This document shows, in pieces, positions 24,854-33,299 of a DNA stretch of 64,000 nucleotides. The DNA is from Sphingobacterium corticibacter. Its GTDB lineage: Bacteria > Bacteroidota > Bacteroidia > Sphingobacteriales > Sphingobacteriaceae. The position numbers and the translations under genes were made by a program. The notes under the pieces were generated by a model, which was not told the origin of the DNA, did no database searches, and saw only the letters and a list, made by a program, of their open reading frames with translations. The stretch covers positions 493,369-557,368 of the forward strand of contig NZ_QDKG01000003.1 in the NCBI RefSeq assembly GCF_003076635.1, written 5' to 3'. Within the stretch, counting starts at the first letter, position 1. Every line of letters starts with the position of its first letter.

Positions 24854-25234
24854 GAAGCAAACCTTGTAAGCCGGGTTCTGTGTCCAACCGAGATCAGACC
24901 TCTATCATTTATCTACGCCTGCATTCGCACACAGACTGTATCAACCTACCCATTGCAGGTGTCCGAAGACAAAAAGCGAGCCGCCCTTTCCGAAGCCTGC
25001 AACCTATTTGGTTTTTCAACACACGAGGTTTACCGCGATGCATATCACTACACAAAGCCGTGAGCTCTTACCTCACGTTTTCACCCTTACCTTTTTGCAA
25101 AGGCGGTATATTTTCTGTGGCACTTTCTATCGCATTCCGAAAAATGCGCCTTCCCGTTAGGAAGCGTGTCGCTCTACGTTGCCCGGACTTTCCTCTCCTC
25201 TACGTATAGAGCAGCGATAGAACCGGTTTGCTTC
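24854..25234 (-). ncRNA. rnpB: RNase P RNA component (class A)
   Basis: About 381 bases on the minus strand. The 5' arm begins GAAGCAAACCGGTTC and is closed by the 3' arm ACAAGGTTTGCTTC, forming helix P1. The universally conserved blocks GAGGAAAGTCCGGGC (near the 5' end) and ACAGAACCCGGCTTA (near the 3' end), which pair to form P4, are present, as is GGTAAGGGTGAAAACGTGAG. The RNA cleaves the 5' leader of tRNA precursors. Transcription is toward the response-regulator gene; the nuclease gene diverges from it. Confidence 0.96.
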
Positions 25235-25240
25235 CGCTGG

Positions 25241-25248
25241 CAAAAGTA
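25241..25248 (-). promoter_or_regulatory. -7 box for rnpB
   Basis: TACTTTTG on the minus strand, 6 bases before the predicted RNA start, fits the Bacteroidota -7 consensus TAnnTTTG. No convincing -33 box at 19-base spacing was found. Confidence 0.55.
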
Positions 25249-25321
25249 AACAATAATTCATAAACGTTGGTGAGCAATCCCTACAAAGCGGGAAAATACG
25301 CTTACCTTCGTGCCTCTATTT

Positions 25322-26230
25322 ATGAAATCATACGCTCCATATATTATCTTGCTGCTATTCTTAGTAGCCGGGTCTTGCAAAGACCTTGTACGTATAAGCC
25401 AATCATGGTATGCTCCAGAAACCGATAGCGAGATTACACGAGATACAAAAACCGTCAATGACATACCGCCAACCACAGGCGAAAACAGCAATATGTATCT
25501 AGGAAATCCTTCCAACGCGCAACCCACATTTGTACTGAAGAACAATTACTTAATTGACCTACAGTATTATACACTATCTTACGACGCAGACCGAGGTATT
25601 CCTAATTGGGTAAGTTGGCATTTAAATAAAGAGCGTTTAGCAAACAACACCAGACGTAGCAATAAGTTTTTAGAATACTCAGAATTGGCCGATGGTTGGT
25701 ATAAAGTGCACCACAGCAGCTATACGGATACTGGTTTTGACCGTGGTCACCACTGCCCTTCTGCCGATCGGCTAACTTCTGAACAAGCAAACGCAGCCAC
25801 TTTTTTGATGGTTAATATCTTGCCACAGGCTCCAAATAACAATCAGCAAGTGTGGAACAATTTTGAGATGTATTTGCGCAGCCGCGTAGAACAAGGAAAT
25901 GAGATCTATATCATCATGGGTTCGTATGGCCAAGGTGGTATCGGCACTCAAGGTTTTGCAACGAGCATAGATCATGGTCGCGTAACTGTCCCATCCAACA
26001 TCTGGAAAATTGCAGTTATACTTCCAGAAGGCAGCAATGATTTGCAACGCATCGAAGCTGGCGAAGCAGAAATAATAGCCATTGACACACCAAATAGTAA
26101 TGACGTGGGCTCGTCTTGGAAAAAATACTCCGTAACTGTACGTGCCATTGAGAAGGCTACGGGATATAATTTTCTATCGGAAATCAATGCCCAGGCGCAG
26201 GATTCTCTTAAATTGGATCAAGCTGCTTAG
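25322..26230 (+). CDS. DNA/RNA non-specific endonuclease (NUC1 type), lipoprotein
   Basis: 302 residues from ATG 25322; the earlier codon at 25310 is GTG and would disturb the signal. The signal ends in a lipobox LVAGSC. The NUC1/Serratia nuclease core is visible: 'GFDRGHHCPSADR' (DRGH catalytic His motif) and 'NILPQAPNNNQQVWNNFEMY' with the metal-binding Asn. The signature order and spacing match the family, which degrades DNA and RNA with a magnesium ion. An extracytoplasmic lipoprotein nuclease could feed nucleotides or phosphate or act in defence of the surface. The gene diverges from rnpB. Confidence 0.92.
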   Translation: MKSYAPYIILLLFLVAGSCKDLVRISQSWYAPETDSEITRDTKTVNDIPPTTGENSNMYLGNPSNAQPTFVLKNNYLIDLQYYTLSYDADRGIPNWVSWHLNKERLANNTRRSNKFLEYSELADGWYKVHHSSYTDTGFDRGHHCPSADRLTSEQANAATFLMVNILPQAPNNNQQVWNNFEMYLRSRVEQGNEIYIIMGSYGQGGIGTQGFATSIDHGRVTVPSNIWKIAVILPEGSNDLQRIEAGEAEIIAIDTPNSNDVGSSWKKYSVTVRAIEKATGYNFLSEINAQAQDSLKLDQAA

Positions 26231-26303
26231 CACGCTGAATAAAAAACAACAACTTTACAATTTACTAATATATCACATAAGGGATATTTCATATATTCAC
26301 ACT

Positions 26304-26645
26304 ATGAAAACCTCACTAATCTTTGCCTGTACCTTACTTACTATTTTATTCTCGGCCTGTGCGTCATGGTTTACCAAATATAACAACTACATGGAAGAAT
26401 GGAAAGGTCAGGATGAGGAACTGGTGTATATGATATATGGCCCGCCAATGCGAAATCAAAATTTAAGGGATGGACGAAAACTTGTAGCCTATGATTTCCA
26501 AACTACTGGCTCGGAACAATCATTATACTGCTCGGTAAACTTCGAATTGAAAGACAGTATCGTTATGTCTGCTAAATACACCGGAAATCTTGGCGCCATA
26601 AGACAACATGTAAAAGGTCCTTACGGGCCTAAATTGGTGCAATAA
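26304..26645 (+). CDS. Small lipoprotein, possibly SmpA/BamE-like
   Basis: 113 residues from ATG 26304; longer in-frame starts run back into the nuclease gene and lack a signal. A lipobox (LFSAC) is followed by 'DEELVYMIYGPPMRNQNLRD', then GRKLVAYDF. The 'lxxxxGpPxxxxxxxdGxxxxxY' layout recalls SmpA/BamE-type lipoproteins, but this is a loose resemblance and the protein is not otherwise recognised. It follows the nuclease by 73 bases and converges with the next small gene. Confidence 0.6.
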   Translation: MKTSLIFACTLLTILFSACASWFTKYNNYMEEWKGQDEELVYMIYGPPMRNQNLRDGRKLVAYDFQTTGSEQSLYCSVNFELKDSIVMSAKYTGNLGAIRQHVKGPYGPKLVQ

Positions 26646-26656
26646 ATTATAAATTG

Positions 26657-26950
26657 TTAACAACCAACATCGTGCAAATATTGATACAATTTTATTCTAC
26701 GTTGTTTTGCCATTAGTAAATCAAACGTACGGGTACTGAATGTCTTAAGATCTTTAGTAAAACTCGTTTTACCTCTAAATACTTTAGTACAGTAGGCCAA
26801 AATTTGTTTCAATGTATTCTTATCAAGATCAGACGAAATGATGTTATAGAGCAGCTTCCGAAGGAGTTCCATTTCTCCCAAATCAAAGGTCTGCATCACG
26901 CTGTTTGACATTAGATATTGATCGACCATTCTCACCAAATTGATATTCAT
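26657..26950 (-). CDS. Small hypothetical protein with a perfect Shine-Dalgarno
   Basis: 97 residues, helical and lysine-rich, containing 'QTFDLGEMELLRKLLYNIIS' and 'FSTRTFDLLMAKQRR'. There is no signal peptide or named domain. Its start codon (26948-26950) is preceded by AAGGAGGTGA with a 4-base spacer, an exact complement of the 16S anti-Shine-Dalgarno. Genes of this phylum almost never have one, so its translation is likely controlled specially. It converges with the small lipoprotein gene (11 bases between stops). The function is unknown; size and charge would fit a DNA- or RNA-associated protein. Confidence 0.7.
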   Translation of the reverse strand: MNINLVRMVDQYLMSNSVMQTFDLGEMELLRKLLYNIISSDLDKNTLKQILAYCTKVFRGKTSFTKDLKTFSTRTFDLLMAKQRRIKLYQYLHDVGC

Positions 26951-26954
26951 TTCC

Positions 26955-26964
26955 TCACCTCCTT
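26955..26964 (-). promoter_or_regulatory. Perfect Shine-Dalgarno site
   Basis: AAGGAGGTGA on the minus strand, 4 bases before the ATG of the 97-residue gene. It is the only strong Shine-Dalgarno I noticed ahead of a gene in the window. Confidence 0.85.
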
Positions 26965-27146
26965 ATCCTAATTTAAAAAGAGCTTATCTTAACTCATTCT
27001 TAATATTAACGTTATAGAAGCGAAAGATGTTTCATGAGTCGGGTATAATGAAATACGGAAAATGTTAACGTACTTATCCGAAAGCAACCTGTTATTATAT
27101 TTTTTCGGTAGGGTTAAATACGTTTGCTCGTTGTCCTGGTTAATGT

Positions 27147-27488
27147 TTAAGCCTTCTTTACGAATTCGGACTTCAGTGCCATCGCCCCGAAGCCTTCTAC
27201 TTTGCAGTCGATATTATGATCACCATCCACTAGACGTATGTTCTTCACCTTAGTACCTGCTTTTATACCTTTGGGTGCACCTTTTACGGGAAGATTTTTG
27301 ATCACCACCACATTATCTCCGTTTTGCAAGACGTTTCCATTACTGTCTTTCACCGTTAGTTCGCTGCTATCAGCTGGAATTTCGTCGGCATTCCACTCAT
27401 GTCCACATTCTGGACATATCAATAAGGCGTCCATTTCATAGACGTAAACGGATTGGCAGTGTAAGCAAAGAGGTATAGTCGTACTCAA
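27147..27488 (-). CDS. yjdM: Zinc-ribbon protein of the PhnA/YjdM family (TTG start)
   Basis: 113 residues. A two-Cys-pair zinc ribbon ('[11 protein letters not shown]' and '[11 protein letters not shown]') opens the protein, followed by the C-terminal SH3-like domain with '[20 protein letters not shown]' and '[20 protein letters not shown]'. YjdM/PhnA proteins are widespread, small and of unclear function (the phnA gene of E. coli is not needed for phosphonate use). No ATG fits. The -7 box TATCTTTG lies at 27509-27516, so the GTG at 27530 would be upstream of transcription. The TTG at 27486-27488 (giving STTIPLC) is the best start and matches the family length. Confidence 0.85.
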   Translation of the reverse strand: MSTTIPLCLHCQSVYVYEMDALLICPECGHEWNADEIPADSSELTVKDSNGNVLQNGDNVVVIKNLPVKGAPKGIKAGTKVKNIRLVDGDHNIDCKVEGFGAMALKSEFVKKA

Positions 27489-27508
27489 TTTAATTTTTCT
27501 TAGATCAC

Positions 27509-27516
27509 CAAAGATA
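27509..27516 (-). promoter_or_regulatory. -7 box of the YjdM gene
   Basis: Minus-strand TATCTTTG, an exact TAnnTTTG match. It places the transcript start near 27503, 15 bases before the TTG start codon at 27488. No good -33 box was seen. Confidence 0.55.
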
Positions 27517-27530
27517 CGATATATTGACAC

Positions 27531-27855
27531 AATTGGCCCATTTTAATCGCAGGCAACGAACCGCTACTTGATTGCAAGACTCCCCAACTCGTAAACACGC
27601 ATACCAACAAGAATTTTACAATAAAAAGAATTTACGAATATTGATATCTATCAAACATCTGAATGTCAGCCCTGCACAAGTATAAACAAGTGATGACACA
27701 AAAGGAGTAGTAACAAATTAAGGCTATTATAAATAAACACCCCTATAATTTGGTCGTTAAACACACTTAATAATACGAAAAATCTTATTTTGCGTAAAAT
27801 ATCTATCTTCCAAAAAACGAGTACAGGTCATACTATTTAACCTAAAATCTACACC
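27531..27855. other. Intergenic stretch before the histidine kinase
   Basis: 325 bases between YjdM and the divergent kinase gene. I see no gene, hairpin terminator or convincing promoter; near-matches to TAnnTTTG occur at 27743-27752 and 27785-27792 but neither has proper spacing. Confidence 0.4.
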
Positions 27856-30207
27856 ATGCTTAGTCGACTCCAGGTTTCTGCTAACGAAGAACATCGTATC
27901 CTTGACTTAAAGGTTTATGAAACGCCTAATTCTTGGCAAGAAAAAGAGTTTGCCCGCATTACCGAACTTGCCTGTTTACTATGTGAAACCCCTATTGCAC
28001 TAATAAAATTAATAGATGAAAGCGAAATTTGGCACCAATCCAAAGTCGCAATAAATACAGAAGAGATCTTACTCATTGAATCCTTTTGCAAGCACACAAT
28101 AATCGGGGAAGTGCTTTTTGAAATATCAGATACACTGTTAGATACTCGTTTTGCGCATCATATCGCTGCGAAAGGTGATTCAACTATTCGATTTTATGCT
28201 GGCTATCCTCTCATCGACAGCTACGGAAATACGATAGGGATCTTATGTACTATGGATCATATGCCCCGTACATTGAATGAAGTCCAAAAACGTGCTTTTG
28301 CACTTTTAAAGGAGGGTCTTGTCGATCTTCTTCTGGAAAAAAAACAACAAGACGAATTTCGATCTTTCGAACGTATGTTTCGCTTATCACCGCATTTGAT
28401 CTGCATTTATCGTCCGGACACACCATTTTTAAAGATCAATCCCGCTTTATGCAAATTGACGGGATTGGGCGATAATACTTTTAAAAGTGAACATTGGCGC
28501 GATGTAATCCATCCGGATGATTGGGAAAATGTGCTTTCTGCATTCAATACAGTTTCTTCAGATGATACCGAAGTGGTCATCATGACACGTGCAAAGTCTG
28601 CTTCGGGAGTTTTTAGAAATATTGAGTGGGTAATTTCTTTAGAACACAAGATCGGTCACTTATATGCCTTAGGGCGTGACATCACGGATGAACAAGCATT
28701 GAACAAAGAATTGCGAAGCACGACGCAGTTATTATCCGAGACAAATCAAGTCGGACGTATTGGAGGTTGGGACATTGATATGGATAGCTGCCAGCTTCGC
28801 TGGACAGAAGTGACTCGTGAGATTCACGCGGTCTCAGAAGATTTTGTGCCCAATGTTGATAACGCAATAAGTTTCTACAAAGACGAAGAAGTCAGGAAAC
28901 AGGTCCGCGAAGCAGTGGAAAATGGTATCCAGTTTGGTACACCTTGGTCATTAGAAGTTCAAATTATTAATGCCAAAGGCACTACAATCTGGGTACACTC
29001 CTTGGGAAAGGCAGAAATGCGTGATGGTCGCTGCCATCGCCTCTATGGCACATTTCAAGACATCGATGAGAAGAAAAAAATACAACTAGAAAGCGAAAAT
29101 TCTCGAGCAGTATTACAAGCATTCGTGCAACATAATCCAGCTGCTGTAGCTATGCTCAATCGTGAATTGCAATATATTGCGGTCAGCGACGCTTGGTTGC
29201 GAAATTATCAATTAATGGGCAAAAATGTGATCGGCAAATCCTACTATGATTTATTCCCTTTCATCACAGCTCAGGGCAAAGCGCGTCATCAGCGCATTCT
29301 TGCCGGTGCTATTGAACAGCACCCAGAAGATAATAATTTATTTGAAGGAAGTGAGTTTACCGGTTTTTGTTCATGGGAAATGCGCCCTTGGCATCTCATT
29401 GATGGCAACATTGGGGGCATTATGATATTTACGCAAGATGTAACTCACCGAATTGAACAACGTCACAAGCTGATAGCCGCAAAAATCGAGGCTGAAGCAG
29501 CTAGTAACGCTAAATCTGAATTTCTTGCTAATATGAGTCACGAATTGCGCACACCACTCAATGGTATATTGGGTTTTGCACAGTTGGCTTTGCATTCTGG
29601 TAATGAAGCAGATAAAAAGCAATTTATTGATCTGATTATCAAGTCTGGTCATAACCTGTCTACAGTAATAAATAATATTCTCGATTATAGTCAGCTGAAA
29701 TCTGATAAAATGGCCGCTAATACCGAGAGAACAGATTTGCATCTACTCATTAAAGAATCTATCGAAGAGATGATGCCAGAAGCAAATTCAAAAAGATTAA
29801 GATTAACTAGTCATCGGGAAGCGGAAATTCAACGTTTTATTTGGACAGATTCAGTTCGCTTACGCCAAGTGCTACAGAACCTACTTAGCAATGCTATCAA
29901 ATTTACAGAACTGGGTGAAATCGTGCTTAGAGTAGATCGATTAGACGAAGATGATAACTTTGCAACCTTAAGGTTTTCGGTATCAGACACTGGAGTTGGG
30001 ATATTGCCAGAAAATCAAAAATCAATTTTCGAAGCATTTACGCAGGAAGATAGTTCTTTGACGCGAAAATATGGTGGGACTGGATTAGGACTGCCCGTAT
30101 CAAACAAGTTACTACACACTATGAATAGCTCGCTAAAACTGCACAGTAGTCCAAACGTAGGAAGCACCTTTCACTTTGATCTGCGCGTGAAAGCTACGCA
30201 CCACTAA
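27856..30207 (+). CDS. GAF/PAS sensor histidine kinase
   Basis: 783 residues, with no transmembrane helix seen, so it is probably cytoplasmic. Order: GAF-like domain (about 20-160), PAS domains at about 165-285, 290-410 and 415-545, HisKA with NMSHELRTPLNGILGF (His562) and HATPase with 'LLSNAIKFTE', 'SVSDTGVGI' and 'GGTGLGLPVSNKLL'. It lacks a C-terminal receiver, so it must pass phosphate to a separate response regulator. None adjoins it; the NtrC-like protein at 23428-24783 is a candidate but unproven. Its gene converges with the large propeller regulator, leaving 18 bases between the stops. Confidence 0.92.
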   Translation: MLSRLQVSANEEHRILDLKVYETPNSWQEKEFARITELACLLCETPIALIKLIDESEIWHQSKVAINTEEILLIESFCKHTIIGEVLFEISDTLLDTRFAHHIAAKGDSTIRFYAGYPLIDSYGNTIGILCTMDHMPRTLNEVQKRAFALLKEGLVDLLLEKKQQDEFRSFERMFRLSPHLICIYRPDTPFLKINPALCKLTGLGDNTFKSEHWRDVIHPDDWENVLSAFNTVSSDDTEVVIMTRAKSASGVFRNIEWVISLEHKIGHLYALGRDITDEQALNKELRSTTQLLSETNQVGRIGGWDIDMDSCQLRWTEVTREIHAVSEDFVPNVDNAISFYKDEEVRKQVREAVENGIQFGTPWSLEVQIINAKGTTIWVHSLGKAEMRDGRCHRLYGTFQDIDEKKKIQLESENSRAVLQAFVQHNPAAVAMLNRELQYIAVSDAWLRNYQLMGKNVIGKSYYDLFPFITAQGKARHQRILAGAIEQHPEDNNLFEGSEFTGFCSWEMRPWHLIDGNIGGIMIFTQDVTHRIEQRHKLIAAKIEAEAASNAKSEFLANMSHELRTPLNGILGFAQLALHSGNEADKKQFIDLIIKSGHNLSTVINNILDYSQLKSDKMAANTERTDLHLLIKESIEEMMPEANSKRLRLTSHREAEIQRFIWTDSVRLRQVLQNLLSNAIKFTELGEIVLRVDRLDEDDNFATLRFSVSDTGVGILPENQKSIFEAFTQEDSSLTRKYGGTGLGLPVSNKLLHTMNSSLKLHSSPNVGSTFHFDLRVKATHH

Positions 30208-30225
30208 GAGGACAGCATTCAGTAA

Positions 30226-33123
30226 TTAGATACTATTGAGATAAGAACTCAATGATATCGGTGTATCTACATTCAATTTTTTACGGATGCGATAGCGATG
30301 CACCTCCACACCACGTACGGATATATTTTGCAATTGCGCAATCTGTTTTGTGGTAAAATGCAAACGTAAATAGGCACACACTTTCAAATCATTTCGCGAA
30401 AGCGATGGATGTTTGTCGGTCAATCTTTGCAGGAAACCATCATTCAACTCATCGAAATGCACCGCAAACTGATCCCAGTGCAGTGTATTCTTATCCACAT
30501 CTTTCAGCAGAGCAGTGATGCGTTTTAAGTCAGACTCGTCGGCTGTGCCCGACTCTATCTTGCCTAGTTCTGTTCGAAGTTTATGCAATGCGTCCGCATT
30601 TTCCATGAGTTGCATACTCGTACTCGCCAACTCCTTTGTTTTGATTAACACTTCATCTTCCAAATGTTCTTTCTGTAATTTGATAATCTCTCGTTCGTTT
30701 TTATCCAGTTCTAATTGGTAGATATACCGCATTCTATTAATTTCTTCTTCATGCTTCTTTTGTCGATTAAGCCATGCTGCCTGCTGCCATCGCACGGCTA
30801 GGAAGAAGGCACAAAGCAATAATATGGTGTATATAATCCAAGCTAATCGAGTAGCATACCATGGAGCCAAAATGCTAAATTGATAACTGACGACATCGGA
30901 TTCCAATCCCAAATTGCTCTTTACCTTGACCCGAAAAGAATAATCTCCACTAGGCAGATTAGTATACGCTTTTTGTCTTTCTGAAGTCCACGCCGACCAA
31001 TGATTATCATACCCTTCTAGTTGATAACTATACAGGAGATTGGCATGCGTACCATAGCTTGGTGAAGAATAATGAAAATGAAAACTATTGTAACCTGCTG
31101 CCAATGTGGGAACATGGTATTTATCCCTAGGTTTATGATCTCCAAATCCTGCATACAATAGCGAGTCCCTATCTCCTACGACCAACACTTTAGAAAATAC
31201 TAGCTCCGGTTTCTCACTATTTTCTACGTACTTTTCGAGATTGATATGCAACATACCGCGCTCGGCGCCTATGTAGGTATTGTTGGTATTGTATGGATAA
31301 ATATTCTCAAAACCAGTCGTGTGCAGTCCTTCAATCTCTGGAAAGTAGATCAGTTGATAGCGATCTTGGTGCGAGTGGTATTTGACCACTCCTACCCTTT
31401 TTGCACTGGAGAACCAAATATTGCCAGCCCCATCTTGCCTAAGGTATCTGATAGGTAAGCCAGCAAAGATCTTTAACCGATTATGTGGTTTAAATACTTT
31501 TTCTTTTCGATCAAACGCAAAGATCCCAGCCTCTGTAGCAAAGAGGGCTCTGCCATTCCAACGAAAGACATAATTCTGATAGGAAGAAGGCAAACCATCT
31601 CTATCTGTAAAAAGCTGTGTGTTGTAGCTTTTATTGTCCGCATTGACGAGTATTTGATAAATTCCACGGTAAGGGTGTGATGCCCAAATGTAATTTAGCG
31701 TATCTGGCATCAAAAAACGATAAGAATCAAGATGACCTTCTAACGCGCCTCTGTATCGACTCCCAGTCGGATCATGTGTAAAAAGGTCTAAACCTTGGTA
31801 AGTTCCCATCAGCGTACTTGGCGCATTTTCGGGATCTTGCTTTACACTAGGCCATGGCAGAAAGTTCCAAGTTCCGGTTCGCGTAGCGATGGGTGTTGCT
31901 TTCAAATTTTCAATTCTGAAGACTCCACGATTATGTCCTAGCCACAGGTTCTTATTTACTTCGTCAAGATGCCACGCCTCGCCACCATCAGTGCCCGCTA
32001 TCATGTGGAACTGTGCACGTACTTGGCTGTGATCTTGAATTTCATTTGATAGCGGCGCGGCAAATAATCCATTAGAGGAAGCGATGTACAGTTGCTCATT
32101 CATAACATAGCTCGAATAACCGGTCACATCAGCTTCCATACTTGGTCGGATGTATTTGATCGCACTTCCATAACTAATCAATGCAATGGCGTTATCTAAT
32201 CCAGCCCATATATTCTGCTGCTTGTCTACAAAAACCGAGGATACATTATTATTTGGAAGGCCTTCGGCTGTACTGATCCGTTGCAAAATATTTCCACGCG
32301 CATCGCGAATCAGGCAGCCTTCCATCGCTGATGCAAATACATACTCTGCATCATTGATCTTAGCAACAGATGGCGTATACACATCTTTTGCATCGGAAGG
32401 ACGCATAGGCAAGCTTTGGTATGATTTACCTTTTAGAATATACATCCTATCGGTAGAAGTGGTAATGATTATTTCATCTTCGTTGCCAGACAATACGCCC
32501 GTTACCAACTGTTTTCTGAGGCTGGGATCGCCCTGCAGCAAATGCCATTTACCATCAATAAATTCTGAAAACCCCAAATGGATATCTTGTGCAAATAAGC
32601 GACCGCCAGCAGTACCCAAAAATTCCCAACGATTTTTGGCGGGATAAACGTGCATCTTTCCATTCAAAAGTCTGAAAATGGCGGCATGTGCCCGAAAAAA
32701 GACAGCATTTTGATAACCGACGGTATTCCACACATCGGCAAATCCAGCATAGTTGTGGCCTAATTTCTGACTTAATGAGGTATAAGCTAAAGACTGCCTT
32801 TGATCAGCTTGAAAATAACCAAATTCACCTTGTCCACCCACGTAAACACGATCTTGGGGATCAATAAATAGCGAACGAACAATCGTCTGATTAGATAAAC
32901 TATGTTTGGACCACGTATTACCATCGAAGACGATCAAGCCTTCATTGTTGGCAAAGTACATCAGACCTCGGCTATCTTGTCCGATCTGCCACGTACGGCT
33001 GCCGCCTTCAAAATCAGCTTTTGAATAACTATATAGCAGTGGTGTACCCAACTTATTCTGAGCAGCAGCTGGCACACTCCAGCCATACATGACAGCAAAA
33101 AAGCAACAAAAGATATACTTCAT
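30226..33123 (-). CDS. Membrane-bound propeller/Y_Y_Y sensor with C-terminal LuxR-type HTH
   Basis: 965 residues with a signal peptide (ends AAAQ). Two-component-regulator propeller repeats fill about 25-690 (for example 'QDSRGLMYFANNEGLIVFDG'), then a Y_Y_Y domain near 700-765 ('YSYQLEGYDNHWSAWTSERQ'), a transmembrane helix (about 775-795), a coiled coil (about 800-890) and a helix-turn-helix (about 895-960: 'LSRNDLKVCAYLRLHFTTKQ', ISVRGVEVHRYRIRKKL). There is no kinase or receiver domain. It is divergent from the SusC gene of a beta-glucan locus, so it probably senses a glycan fragment in the periplasm and controls susC directly. Minus-strand -7 box TATATTTG is at 33165-33172. Confidence 0.9.
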   Translation of the reverse strand: MKYIFCCFFAVMYGWSVPAAAQNKLGTPLLYSYSKADFEGGSRTWQIGQDSRGLMYFANNEGLIVFDGNTWSKHSLSNQTIVRSLFIDPQDRVYVGGQGEFGYFQADQRQSLAYTSLSQKLGHNYAGFADVWNTVGYQNAVFFRAHAAIFRLLNGKMHVYPAKNRWEFLGTAGGRLFAQDIHLGFSEFIDGKWHLLQGDPSLRKQLVTGVLSGNEDEIIITTSTDRMYILKGKSYQSLPMRPSDAKDVYTPSVAKINDAEYVFASAMEGCLIRDARGNILQRISTAEGLPNNNVSSVFVDKQQNIWAGLDNAIALISYGSAIKYIRPSMEADVTGYSSYVMNEQLYIASSNGLFAAPLSNEIQDHSQVRAQFHMIAGTDGGEAWHLDEVNKNLWLGHNRGVFRIENLKATPIATRTGTWNFLPWPSVKQDPENAPSTLMGTYQGLDLFTHDPTGSRYRGALEGHLDSYRFLMPDTLNYIWASHPYRGIYQILVNADNKSYNTQLFTDRDGLPSSYQNYVFRWNGRALFATEAGIFAFDRKEKVFKPHNRLKIFAGLPIRYLRQDGAGNIWFSSAKRVGVVKYHSHQDRYQLIYFPEIEGLHTTGFENIYPYNTNNTYIGAERGMLHINLEKYVENSEKPELVFSKVLVVGDRDSLLYAGFGDHKPRDKYHVPTLAAGYNSFHFHYSSPSYGTHANLLYSYQLEGYDNHWSAWTSERQKAYTNLPSGDYSFRVKVKSNLGLESDVVSYQFSILAPWYATRLAWIIYTILLLCAFFLAVRWQQAAWLNRQKKHEEEINRMRYIYQLELDKNEREIIKLQKEHLEDEVLIKTKELASTSMQLMENADALHKLRTELGKIESGTADESDLKRITALLKDVDKNTLHWDQFAVHFDELNDGFLQRLTDKHPSLSRNDLKVCAYLRLHFTTKQIAQLQNISVRGVEVHRYRIRKKLNVDTPISLSSYLNSI

Positions 33124-33136
33124 CTAAATTTATAAT

Positions 33137-33154
33137 TACGTATCAGAATACGTA
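33137..33154. repeat. Inverted repeat TACGTAT-CAGA-ATACGTA
   Basis: Perfect 7-bp inverted repeat with 4-base spacer, located between the predicted transcript start of the propeller regulator (near 33160) and its ATG. It could be an operator for the regulator or another protein. Confidence 0.5.
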
Positions 33155-33164
33155 GGCAGCGCTA

Positions 33165-33172
33165 CAAATATA
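33165..33172 (-). promoter_or_regulatory. -7 box for the propeller regulator
   Basis: TATATTTG on the minus strand, an exact TAnnTTTG match, 42 bases before the ATG at 33123. No good -33 box was seen. Confidence 0.5.
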
Positions 33173-33247
33173 GCAATTAAGCCCATTTTCAGCACATGAT
33201 GTAGTAATGAAGTAGTGGGTTTATTGGTGGCTATTCCGTGGTTTTTC

Positions 33248-33255
33248 TACATTTG
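33248..33255 (+). promoter_or_regulatory. -7 box for susC of the glucan locus
   Basis: TACATTTG at 33248-33255, exact TAnnTTTG. It gives a leader of about 40 bases before the SusC ATG at 33300. The -33 region is weak (TTATTGG at 33221-33227), as expected for an activated promoter. Confidence 0.6.
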
Positions 33256-33299
33256 ACCTTCTACTTTATAAACCAAAACCAAAAACTAAATCTTAACAC

